15,482 nucleotides of DNA from Candidatus Portnoybacteria bacterium CG_4_10_14_0_2_um_filter_44_20 (GTDB lineage Bacteria > Patescibacteriota > Minisyncoccia > Portnoybacterales > GCA-002795985): assembly GCA_002792395.1 (NCBI GenBank), contig PFOG01000124.1, positions 1-15,482 on the forward strand. The letters run 5' to 3'. The notes below the pieces were generated by a model. That model saw only the letters and a program-made list of their open reading frames with translations. It was not told where the DNA came from and ran no database searches. The first letter of the stretch is position 1, and each line of letters starts with the position of its first letter. Both the position numbers and the translations under genes were made by a program. Below are positions 1 to 5,650 of this stretch, in pieces.

Positions 1-111
1 CAAAACAAGTTGTCCCCGGCGCAATTTATGCTGCAATGGCAAGCAAAGCAACCAATTATTCTTAACATGCCGCAAGAGTCCAGAATTGGGTGGGGTCATA
101 CAAGATGTTGA
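1..111 (+). CDS. Possible 3' end of a transposase/integrase (partial, 5' end outside window)
   Basis: Frame 1 is open from the window edge to a TGA at 109-111 and gives a 36-residue C-terminal tail. It contains LSPAQFMLQW near its start and ends RIGWGHTRC. Tails with a 'TPxQFL' motif followed by a closing W-x-HT are common at the C-terminus of IS481/IS3-like DDE integrases, which is the only basis for this call. Frames 2 and 3 are also open for a while (to about 149 and 62), so even the frame is uncertain. If it is a transposase, the end of the insertion sequence should lie close to the promoter at 108-136. Confidence 0.25.
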   Translation, partial: QNKLSPAQFMLQWQAKQPIILNMPQESRIGWGHTRC

Positions 112-136
112 CAAACTCCCAAAAATCATATATTAT
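108..136 (+). promoter_or_regulatory. Sigma70-type promoter for the amidohydrolase unit
   Basis: TTGACA at 108-113 is a perfect -35. A 17-nt spacer separates it from TATTAT at 131-136, which matches the -10 consensus at 5 of 6 positions. Transcription should start near 143, giving a leader of about 37 nt before the ATG at 180. It overlaps the stop codon of the possible upstream partial gene. Confidence 0.75.
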
Positions 137-179
137 ACGCTCAATTTGTAAAGACTGAATCGGAATTAGGGGGGTTGGC

Positions 180-1397
180 ATGTTGAGAGAGAAAGCACCT
201 TTAAAACGTGGCATTATTGGTCCAAGGGAAATTTCTGAATACGATGAGATGTTTTTGAGCCTAGTGTTTGAGCGAGGCGGCTTCTATAATGCCCACGGGC
301 ATCTTGATCGTGCCGGTACCTTGAAAGATGTTTATCTCAAACATATTAACACCACGCCCTTGGCGGCCAGTCTTCATTCGCTACCGGTAAAACAGAATCT
401 GGTCGGGGACTTACATAATGGTATTGCCTATACCGAAGAAGATCTTCGGGAAAGAATGGCTCGGGTTATTGAGCGGTTGATTTCTTATGGTACAACTGGT
501 CTTGCCACTTGTATTGATGTGTCGCCCGACATCAGGGAAGATGGGTTGCTGGCTTGGCGCGTTGCTCGGGAAATCAAAGAAATTTTTGCCGACCGAATTG
601 CCATCCGGCTGGGCCCCCATCCTATTTTCGGCTTTAAAGACGGCACTGGTCGATGGGATGTCTACCAGGAGGCCGCGAAAACGTCGGATTTCTTAACTTG
701 CCTGCCGGAAAAAGATTTATATTTTGACGAAAGTGTCCGTGATAGCAAGGTCGGTTTCCGTAAGCACATCCGGATGGTTTTTGACCTGGCTTGCGAGCTT
801 GGAAAAGAGGTGCACCTCCATTTAGATCAGTTGAATGACCCGGCCGAAAAAGGAACCAAAACTCTTATTGAGGGGTTGAGGTGGTTGAATCAGCCGGCTA
901 TTTCCGAACATTCTGGTCCTGCGGTCTGGGCGATTCACATGCTTTCGCCGGCGGCATACAGCGAAAAGGATTTTGCTGAAGTTGTTGATGGTTTGCTTGA
1001 GCATAACATCGGCGTCATAGTTTGCGCTACCGCCGGTCTTTCCAATCGTCAGCCCCGACCAATTAACGCGCCGACTCACAATTCTATCACGCGGGTTCTG
1101 GAATTGATTAAATGCAAGGTGCCGATTTTATTTGGAACCGACAACATCTGCGATTTTTTTGTGCCGCAGGCTAACGGCGACATGCTGGAGGAGTTGAAGG
1201 TGGCGGGACTGAGCATTCGTTTTCCTCTTCCCGACGTGCTGGCCAAATTAGCGGCCGGAGAAAAGTTGAATGAGGTTGACCGTGAGCGAGTTGGGCAGGC
1301 GCTTTATCAAGAAGAAAAAACATTCAAAGAGCTTGATCCCGCTTGGCAGTCGGCGGTCGATCTGGTTAAAGATTTAGAAAAAAAACGCTGGTATTGA
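180..1397 (+). CDS. Amidohydrolase-superfamily protein, cytosine-deaminase-like
   Basis: A 405-residue metal-dependent hydrolase of the amidohydrolase superfamily, probably a TIM-barrel deaminase or amidase acting in the cytoplasm. The metal-ligand pattern is visible: H39-G-H41 followed by LD, the HLHLDQLNDP segment with H212 and H214, H253 in AIHML, and the late Asp D321 in FGTDN. The HxHLD start and the 'H-x-D-x-x-NDP' strand resemble the CodA-like (cytosine/isoguanine deaminase) branch more than ureases or dihydroorotases. There is no signal peptide. ATG 180 is chosen because an AGGGGGG Shine-Dalgarno (168-174) sits five bases upstream. The gene begins a short unit with its own promoter, and a small unknown gene follows 19 nt later. 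The substrate cannot be read from sequence. Superfamily is sure; the deaminase assignment is inference. Confidence 0.85.
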   Translation: MLREKAPLKRGIIGPREISEYDEMFLSLVFERGGFYNAHGHLDRAGTLKDVYLKHINTTPLAASLHSLPVKQNLVGDLHNGIAYTEEDLRERMARVIERLISYGTTGLATCIDVSPDIREDGLLAWRVAREIKEIFADRIAIRLGPHPIFGFKDGTGRWDVYQEAAKTSDFLTCLPEKDLYFDESVRDSKVGFRKHIRMVFDLACELGKEVHLHLDQLNDPAEKGTKTLIEGLRWLNQPAISEHSGPAVWAIHMLSPAAYSEKDFAEVVDGLLEHNIGVIVCATAGLSNRQPRPINAPTHNSITRVLELIKCKVPILFGTDNICDFFVPQANGDMLEELKVAGLSIRFPLPDVLAKLAAGEKLNEVDRERVGQALYQEEKTFKELDPAWQSAVDLVKDLEKKRWY

Positions 1398-1416
1398 AAA
1401 CAGGGAGAGAAAAGAA

Positions 1417-1743
1417 ATGTGGGAATTCTCTGATAAAACAGCATGTGTGAGCGTCCCGCTCACAATTAAGCGAAGCTTGTGTGAGCGTCCCGCTCACAAT
1501 AACGAACTTTGGGCAATCGTTTTTGATCGGGGTCGTTCTTGGTTTTATCGCGATGAATTTTCCTACAAAGAAATCGCTGAAATTTTACGACTACAGGACG
1601 AGGTAACTGACATCGAGGCGGCCGTTAATCTTTGTGTCGAGCGTGGCCGGTTGGACATAAGCGATGTCAATGAGCCATTTCCAGAGATTTTTTACAAAGT
1701 GACAGAAAGGGGGAAAGCGGCTTACAACGCCCTAAGATCTTAA
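1417..1743 (+). CDS. Small protein of unknown function with a palindromic repeat inside its coding region
   Basis: A 108-residue protein I do not recognise. Residues from about 30 onward look like a compact soluble domain (WFYRDEFSYKEIAEIL, then a helix, then a KVTERGKAAYNAL end), a pattern seen in winged-helix proteins, but no family can be named. ATG 1417 follows AGGGAGA (1402-1408) at an 8-nt spacing, a good ribosome site. Residues 10-28 come entirely from two copies of a palindrome (1444-1500). The two copies are read in different frames, CVSVPLTI and LCERPAHN, and the insert is 57 nt, a multiple of three, so the frame is kept. The ancestral protein was probably about 89 residues. It lies 19 nt after the amidohydrolase and 12 nt before a terminator, so the two are likely co-transcribed. 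Confidence 0.65.
   Translation: MWEFSDKTACVSVPLTIKRSLCERPAHNNELWAIVFDRGRSWFYRDEFSYKEIAEILRLQDEVTDIEAAVNLCVERGRLDISDVNEPFPEIFYKVTERGKAAYNALRS
1444..1500. repeat. Double palindromic repeat inserted in a coding region
   Basis: Two identical 23-bp copies lie at 1444-1466 and 1478-1500, 34 bp apart. Each contains the palindrome TGTGAGCG-TCC-CGCTCACA (1446-1464 and 1480-1498). The linker itself carries a small palindrome, AAGC-gaa-GCTT (1468-1478). The whole is 57 bp and is translated as part of the 1417-1743 gene. It resembles in concept the protein-embedded palindromic elements of Rickettsia, but the sequence is unrelated as far as I can see. Confidence 0.85.
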
Positions 1744-1755
1744 AAATTTAAATTT

Positions 1756-1785
1756 AGCTACCGTGTTTCACGGTAGCTGTTTTTG
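1756..1785 (+). terminator. Rho-independent terminator after the amidohydrolase unit
   Basis: A perfect 10-bp stem AGCTACCGTG / CACGGTAGCT (1756-1765 and 1769-1778) with a TTT loop is followed by GTTTTTG. It begins 12 nt after the stop of the small gene, an expected position for the end of the 180-1743 transcript. Confidence 0.88.
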
Positions 1786-1795
1786 TTGGCGATGG

Positions 1796-1839
1796 GGCGC
1801 AGGGACTAAGTCCCTTTCAAGGGACTTAGTCCCTGCGCC
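1796..1839. repeat. Nested palindrome, 15-4-15 type, family 1, intact copy
   Basis: A perfect 21-bp inverted repeat with a 2-nt loop. Each arm is itself an odd palindrome: AGGGACTAAGTCCCT (1801-1815) and AGGGACTTAGTCCCT (1820-1834), separated by four bases, with GGCGC/GCGCC closing the outside. The DNA can fold as one long hairpin or as two small ones. A decayed relative lies at 5527-5560. A second GGCGC at 1855-1859 could compete for the GCGCC arm. Confidence 0.85.
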
Positions 1840-1967
1840 GGGCTCTTTCTATTGGCGCTAAAAATTAGTAGAATAAAATAAGCGTCTGGTGGTATCTAAT
1901 GGTTTTGTTGCAGATGAGTCGAAATTCTGATACCGAATATGCGCCCAGTAATACAACCTCGACTTAT

Positions 1968-1996
1968 TTGATGAACTTACGGGACATAATTATAGA
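1968..1996 (+). promoter_or_regulatory. Possible promoter for rlmE
   Basis: TTGATG (1968-1973), a 17-nt spacer, then TATAGA (1991-1996). The -35 matches 4 of 6 and the -10 matches 4 of 6. It lies between the arms of the long inverted repeat, so if used, the left arm would not be in the transcript. Confidence 0.4.
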
Positions 1997-2042
1997 TAAA
2001 ACGTAAAACTTAACCTCAACTGTCAGTTCGTTGTATTGTCTT

Positions 2043-2061
2043 GCCCGACGCAGCGTCGGGC
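2043..2061. repeat. 9-1-9 perfect palindrome upstream of rlmE
   Basis: GCCCGACGC-A-GCGTCGGGC is a perfect 19-bp palindrome with one central base. It shares the CCCGAC/GTCGGG core with the terminator stem at 14658-14674. It lies just before the likely rlmE start and would be translated only if the upstream TTG at 2031 were used. Confidence 0.85.
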
Positions 2062-2081
2062 AGTCGAGGTTGATATACTGG

Positions 2082-2687
2082 GTGTATCGTAAAAATAAAA
2101 AAAATGAATACTACAGCCGGAGGGCAAGGGCGGAGGGTTTTCCGGCCCGGTCGGTTTATAAACTGAAAGAGATCGACGAAAAGTATAAAATTTTTCGGTG
2201 GGGTGATAGGGTTTTGGATTTGGGTTGCGCGCCTGGGTCTTGGATGATGTATGCTGTTCAGAAGGTAGGGGATGAGGGGAGAGTGGTTGGCGTTGATCTG
2301 GGGGACCTAAAGATATCCTTGGCGGCGAATATGCGTTTTGTCAAAAATGATATTACTAAGCTGAGGTTTGATGATTTTTTGGAGTTTAATAAGAACTTCG
2401 ATGTTGTTATTTCTGATTTGGCTCCAAAAACGACTGGCGTCGAAACGGCTGATGTCGTTAATTCTGTCATGTTAGCTAACGAAGCGTTAACTCTGGCCAG
2501 ATTAGCTCTTCGGCCGGGCGGTAATTTTGTCTGCAAGGTTTTTGAATGTGAGCTGGCCGAAAATTTTTGTAAAGAAGTCGAGGAAAGCTTTAGATTTGTA
2601 AAACGATTTAGGCCGAAAGCGGTTAGTAAGGGAAGCAGGGAATTCTTTATTGTGGCGCTCGACCGGAAGTCGCCAAACAACGGATAA
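2082..2687 (+). CDS. rlmE: 23S rRNA (uridine-2'-O)-methyltransferase RlmE/FtsJ
   Basis: This SAM-dependent RNA methyltransferase should methylate the A-loop uridine (U2552 in E. coli numbering) during late 50S assembly. With the GTG 2082 start it is 201 residues, close to the E. coli length of about 209. The SAM motif DLGCAPGSW is at 46-54. All four catalytic positions of the family (K-D-K-E) are present: K27 in SVYKL, D112 in ISDLAP, K152 in FVCKVFE and E187 in SREFF. An in-frame TTG at 2031 gives a 17-residue extension encoded largely by a palindrome, so I reject it. GTG 2082 has a GAGG 12 nt upstream, rather far, and TTG 2070 is a second option. The GH1 gene follows after 17 nt. Family is certain; the exact start is not. 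Confidence 0.92.
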   Translation: MYRKNKKNEYYSRRARAEGFPARSVYKLKEIDEKYKIFRWGDRVLDLGCAPGSWMMYAVQKVGDEGRVVGVDLGDLKISLAANMRFVKNDITKLRFDDFLEFNKNFDVVISDLAPKTTGVETADVVNSVMLANEALTLARLALRPGGNFVCKVFECELAENFCKEVEESFRFVKRFRPKAVSKGSREFFIVALDRKSPNNG

Positions 2688-2704
2688 TTTAATGGATTAT
2701 ATAA

Positions 2705-3952
2705 ATGAATAAAAAAATTAAACTACAATTCCCCGAGGGGTTTTTGTGGGGCGCGGCCACTTCGGCGCATCAGGTCGAAGGTAATAATCGCAATGACTGG
2801 TCGGAATGGGAAAAAATCAACGCGGAAAGGTTGGCGCGTGAAGCTAAGAATTATTGGCAGCCGTGGCAACAGGAGAAGTTCCCCGAAATGTTCGACCCGC
2901 AAAACTATATTTCCGGTCGGGCTTGCGACCACTATAACCGTTTTGCGGAGGATTTCGATATCGCTAAATCGCTGGGCCATAATGCCCATCGTTTTTCCAT
3001 CGAATGGTCGCGCGTTGAGCCGGAGGAAGGAAAATTCAACCAAGAGGCAATTGAGCATTATCGCCAAGTGGTTTTGGCCTTGCGTGAACGCGGCCTTGAG
3101 CCGTTTGTGACTTTGTGGCATTTGCCCTTGCCGCTTTGGCTGGCGGAAAAAGGGGGAATAAGAAGCCGGGATTTCCCGAAATTTTTTGAGCGGTATGTTA
3201 TAAAGATGGCCGAGACGTTCGGTTCGGAAGTAAAATATTGGCTGACTGTCAATGAGCCGGAGATCTACGCCCTCAATTCCTATTTCCGCGGCCGCTGGAC
3301 TCCACAGCGCCGGGGAGCTTTAAACTTTTATTTCGCGATGAGAGCTTTTGTTAAGGCGCATCGGCGCGCCTATCGCGCTATCAAAAAAATCGCGCCCCTT
3401 TCCATTGTCGGGGTCGTTTGTAATTTATCAGACTTTGAATCGTCAGCCGGCGTTATTAATGCTTTAATTAAAGTGCTTTCGGAAAGATATTGGAATCATT
3501 ATTTTTTGCGACACACGCGAAACCAGCTGGATTGCATCGGACTCAATTTTTATTTCCATAATCGGATAAACTACGGATTGAATAAAAATATCAAAGAGGT
3601 TGTCTCTGATATCGGTTGGGACACGCATCCGGAGGGGATTGAGAATGTTTTAGTCGGCCTGAGGGAGTATGACAAGCCCATTTATATAACCGAAAGTGGG
3701 ATAGCGGATAAAGACGATAAGAACAGAACCTGGTTTATAGCTGAAACCTTAAGGGCGGTTTCAAGGGCGATGGCGCGAGGTATTAATGTTCAGGGTTATT
3801 TTCACTGGTCTCTTCTGGATAATTTTGAGTGGGACAAAGGTTTTTGGCCGAGGTTTGGATTAGTTGAGGTGGACCACAAAACAATGGAGAGGAAAATCCG
3901 TCCGAGTGCCTACGCGTATAAAGATATTATTGAGAATGGGTTAAATTGTTAA
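2705..3952 (+). CDS. Glycoside hydrolase family 1 beta-glycosidase
   Basis: A 415-residue retaining beta-glycosidase (beta-glucosidase/galactosidase type) of the GH1 (beta/alpha)8 fold. The family N-terminal signature FLWGAATSAHQVEG is at 13-26. The acid/base Glu is E184 in LTVNEP, and the nucleophile is E330 in YITESG, where most members have TENG. The substrate-site W-S-L-x-D-N-F-E-W motif is near residues 368-376, and RFGLVEVD follows. The subsite residues H139 and N183 are visible. There is no signal peptide, so it probably acts in the cytoplasm on imported or internally made glycosides. At 415 residues it is shorter than the usual 440-480, with the loss between residues 200 and 300. ATG 2705 lacks a Shine-Dalgarno site. 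The next gene begins 2 nt after the stop, suggesting coupling. Confidence 0.95.
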   Translation: MNKKIKLQFPEGFLWGAATSAHQVEGNNRNDWSEWEKINAERLAREAKNYWQPWQQEKFPEMFDPQNYISGRACDHYNRFAEDFDIAKSLGHNAHRFSIEWSRVEPEEGKFNQEAIEHYRQVVLALRERGLEPFVTLWHLPLPLWLAEKGGIRSRDFPKFFERYVIKMAETFGSEVKYWLTVNEPEIYALNSYFRGRWTPQRRGALNFYFAMRAFVKAHRRAYRAIKKIAPLSIVGVVCNLSDFESSAGVINALIKVLSERYWNHYFLRHTRNQLDCIGLNFYFHNRINYGLNKNIKEVVSDIGWDTHPEGIENVLVGLREYDKPIYITESGIADKDDKNRTWFIAETLRAVSRAMARGINVQGYFHWSLLDNFEWDKGFWPRFGLVEVDHKTMERKIRPSAYAYKDIIENGLNC

Positions 3953-3954
3953 TT

Positions 3955-4707
3955 ATGCCAATTGAAACTTCAATAATTATAAGAACGCGAAATGAAGAAA
4001 AATGGTTGGGGCGGATTTTGGAAATGTTGTTTAGTCAGACATACAAGGATTTTGAAGTGATTATAGTTGACTCGGAATCAACCGATAAAACCCTTGAAAT
4101 AGCTAGAAGATTTTCGGTAAAGATTCTGAATATACCATATAAAGACTTTTCTTATCCTTATGCTCTTAATTATGGCGTCAGAAATTCCAATGCCAGCCGT
4201 TATGCCGTGATAATGTCTGCCCATTCTTTGCCCGTTTCTGAAACTTGGCTTGCAGACGGATTAAAAAATTTTTCACAGCAGAAAAATATTTTAGGTGTTT
4301 ATGGATTTATTCGGGCTCTTCCCGGTTCGACATTCTGGGATAAGTTTTTCTTGGATGGCAGTTACTGGCTGCGTGGCCTCCGGTATGGCCCCGGGAATAA
4401 TGAAACATATATCGTTGATAAAAGCGGAATGGGGGTGATGGGTTTTACCAATGCGATTATTTTAAAAGAACTCTGGCTAAAAAGGCAGTTCAATGAAAAT
4501 TATGGTCTTGGCGGAGAGGATGAGGAGTGGGCAAATTACTGGCTAGTGAGAGGACATCGGGCCGTAAGGGATACGAAATTTACCGTTAGGCATTCTCACG
4601 GGCTGGGTCTTTATGGTTGGTGCAGACAATTTAAATACTGGAGTTCTACGAAAAATCCTCAACCATTTAAACGGCTGCCCTTTCGGAGAGACCCGACACA
4701 TTCTTGA
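3955..4707 (+). CDS. Family 2 glycosyltransferase
   Basis: A 250-residue GT-A fold sugar transferase, probably cytoplasmic. The N-terminal nucleotide-sugar-binding part is clear: TSIIIRTRNEE (5-15), then VIIVDSESTD (35-44) with D39. The usual DxD position is occupied by SAHSLP (88-93), a variant found in some rhamnosyltransferase-like GT2 proteins. The catalytic-base ED motif is in GGEDEEWA (E188, D189). There are no membrane segments. The ATG at 3955 is preferred over an in-frame TTG at 3946 that overlaps the GH1 stop. The gap to GH1 is two bases, so translation is probably coupled, placing a glycosidase and a glycosyltransferase in one message. Acceptor and donor cannot be inferred. It likely works on a cell-surface polysaccharide or glycolipid. 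Confidence 0.88.
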   Translation: MPIETSIIIRTRNEEKWLGRILEMLFSQTYKDFEVIIVDSESTDKTLEIARRFSVKILNIPYKDFSYPYALNYGVRNSNASRYAVIMSAHSLPVSETWLADGLKNFSQQKNILGVYGFIRALPGSTFWDKFFLDGSYWLRGLRYGPGNNETYIVDKSGMGVMGFTNAIILKELWLKRQFNENYGLGGEDEEWANYWLVRGHRAVRDTKFTVRHSHGLGLYGWCRQFKYWSSTKNPQPFKRLPFRRDPTHS

Positions 4708-4771
4708 TCGTTTCGATTGAGGCGAAATAAATAACAAAGTATCTAATTCTAGATTTTTAAACGCTTTCTCA

Positions 4772-5323
4772 ATGAAAAAAATCGATATTAATATTTTAAG
4801 AAAACGAAAGGAGTTTGTGGCGCTTTTGGTCCGCCTGCTTTGGCTTTGGGACCGATTGGTCGCGATTGTCTGTGTGGCGGCCTTGGATGCGGCAATGGGA
4901 ACATTTTTGGTTGTGGCGCTGGCGAAATTGACGCATTATCAACTGAATACCAACGTGGTTCTTTGGGGGATTTTCAGCGCTTTGTGGATAGATATTGACG
5001 CCGTTTTGTATTGGTCGCCAGTCGTTATCAGCCGGTCGCTGGAGTGGGTTGAAAGTTGGATAAGGTGGGATTCATTTTTCGAATTGATCGAATTATTGGA
5101 TCGGGGGGCGGACAAATGGGCCAAGTGGATTGGGGACCACAGAAATATTCTTCATTATCCGTGGATAATAGTTCCTATCGTTCTGATCTTCTGGCGGGCT
5201 GGTTTGAGTCCTTTTTATATCTGGATTTTTTTCTGGGTAGCCTCGCCCATTTTTTCCATGACAGCGTTGATAGTTTTGGCGTCAAGTGGTTTTCGCCTCT
5301 TAGCTCAAAGAGGTGTGCGTTGA
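4772..5323 (+). CDS. YdjM/DUF457-like membrane protein, zero-frame product of a frameshifted gene
   Basis: The zero frame gives 183 residues, ending in a basic tail (LLAQRGVR). It carries two parts of a YdjM/DUF457-like (membrane-bound metal-dependent hydrolase) pattern: D74-x-D76 in LWIDIDAVLYW, and H123-R124 with H128 in GDHRNILHYPW. Hydrophobic segments are near 29-52, 61-81 and 129-146. The third family part, LAHFFHDSVDSFGVKW, is absent here but appears in the -1 frame right after a T7 run at 5226-5232. Joining the frames there gives a complete 235-residue protein ending at 5478. The zero-frame product therefore looks truncated. Either the gene is broken, the assembly has lost or gained a T, or slippage makes the full protein. 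ATG 4772 has no clear Shine-Dalgarno site. The family assignment rests on these motifs only. Confidence 0.6.
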   Translation: MKKIDINILRKRKEFVALLVRLLWLWDRLVAIVCVAALDAAMGTFLVVALAKLTHYQLNTNVVLWGIFSALWIDIDAVLYWSPVVISRSLEWVESWIRWDSFFELIELLDRGADKWAKWIGDHRNILHYPWIIVPIVLIFWRAGLSPFYIWIFFWVASPIFSMTALIVLASSGFRLLAQRGVR

Positions 5324-5478
5324 ATAAATGGAGCATCAAAGTTGTTTTGTCCGAAGATATGCCGACTGAAGCTACTTGGTTTGATAATGTCGCTTCCCGG
5401 CCCATCAGGCTTTTTATCAGGGAGTTGGTTGGCGCCAGTATTCTCTTTTTGGTTTCTATCTTTTGGATGACTTTTTGA
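5225..5478 (+). pseudogene. Out-of-frame 3' part of the YdjM/DUF457-like gene
   Basis: Read in frame 1 this stretch encodes LGSLAHFFHDSVDSFGVKW, a polybasic middle and a C-terminal hydrophobic segment (VGASILFLVSIFWMTF) before the TGA at 5476-5478. It is the natural continuation of the 4772 gene: H160, H163 and D164 (numbered in the joined protein) would supply the H-x-x-H-D part of the family site. It has no start codon or ribosome site of its own at a sensible position. I treat it as the tail of one 235-residue protein rather than a separate gene. Whether it is a dead remnant or reached by -1 slippage cannot be settled from the sequence. Confidence 0.6.
5226..5233 (+). other. T7 slippery run at the frame break
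   Basis: Zero-frame codons are ATT TTT TTC, containing the heptamer T-TTT-TTC (5227-5233), a classical X-XXY-YYZ -1 slip site. A run of seven T is also prone to polymerase slippage and to sequencing error. I see no strong downstream stem-loop or internal Shine-Dalgarno stimulator at the usual distances. Confidence 0.6.
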
Positions 5479-5499
5479 TGGCAGATATTTTGCGCCTTG

Positions 5500-5591
5500 A
5501 ATGAAATTTCCCGCAGCGTGGCGTGAAGGGACTAAGTCCCTCTCGAGAGATTTAGTCCTCTAAGCCGGGCAGCGTTGCGAGGAGTTTCATT
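5500..5591. repeat. Nested inverted repeat, family 1, decayed copy
   Basis: The core is AGGGACTAAGTCCCT (5527-5541), identical to the arm at 1801-1815, then a CTCG linker, then a degenerate second arm (5546-5560, four changes). Outside it, 5500-5518 is complementary to 5573-5591 at 15 of 19 positions, with AATGAAA and TTTCATT at the tips. The whole 92 bp forms one large imperfect hairpin filling the gap before the EamA gene. Both copies of the family are followed by CCGGGC. Confidence 0.75.
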
Positions 5592-5613
5592 TTTGTCATA
5601 AGAAGAATATAAT
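5585..5613 (+). promoter_or_regulatory. Possible promoter for the EamA transporter
   Basis: A perfect -10 TATAAT lies at 5608-5613, 37 nt before the ATG at 5651. The -35 at 17-nt spacing is poor (TTTCAT, 5585-5590) and lies in the right arm of the large inverted repeat. A GAGGTGG at 5628-5634 is 16 nt from the ATG, too far for an ideal ribosome site. Confidence 0.4.
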
Positions 5614-5650
5614 TATCTTATGGGTTTGAGGTGGCAGATATTTTTATTTC

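Larger units (their letters stand above)
1944..2082. repeat. Long-range inverted repeat enclosing the rlmE leader
   Basis: A 21-nt arm at 1944-1964 is the reverse complement of 2062-2082 with only three central mismatches (18 of 21). The outer ends are CCCAGTA and TACTGGG. The arms enclose 97 bp, including a 9-1-9 palindrome next to the right arm. The right arm contains the GAGG and ends on the first base of the proposed rlmE GTG start. It could be a miniature mobile element with terminal inverted repeats, or an RNA structure that hides the ribosome site. The rest of the 1744-2081 gene-free stretch holds only the terminator and palindromes listed separately. Confidence 0.7.

Noticed and set aside
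1444..1500. A two-repeat CRISPR remnant (34-bp spacing)
   Set aside because: There are only two repeats, the 11-bp linker is too short and itself palindromic, no cas gene is present, and the sequence lies inside an ORF.
2031..2081. Upstream TTG start for rlmE giving a 17-residue extension
   Set aside because: The extension is encoded largely by the 2043-2061 palindrome, has no ribosome site, and is not part of the known family N-terminus.
2258..2680. A 140-codon open frame antisense to rlmE
   Set aside because: It mirrors the coding bias of rlmE, whose catalytic motifs are all intact on the plus strand.
5056..5224. The first part of the 140-codon frame-1 ORF as an independent gene start
   Set aside because: It overlaps conserved motif blocks of the 4772 gene in another frame. 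Only the part after the T7 run resembles a protein family.
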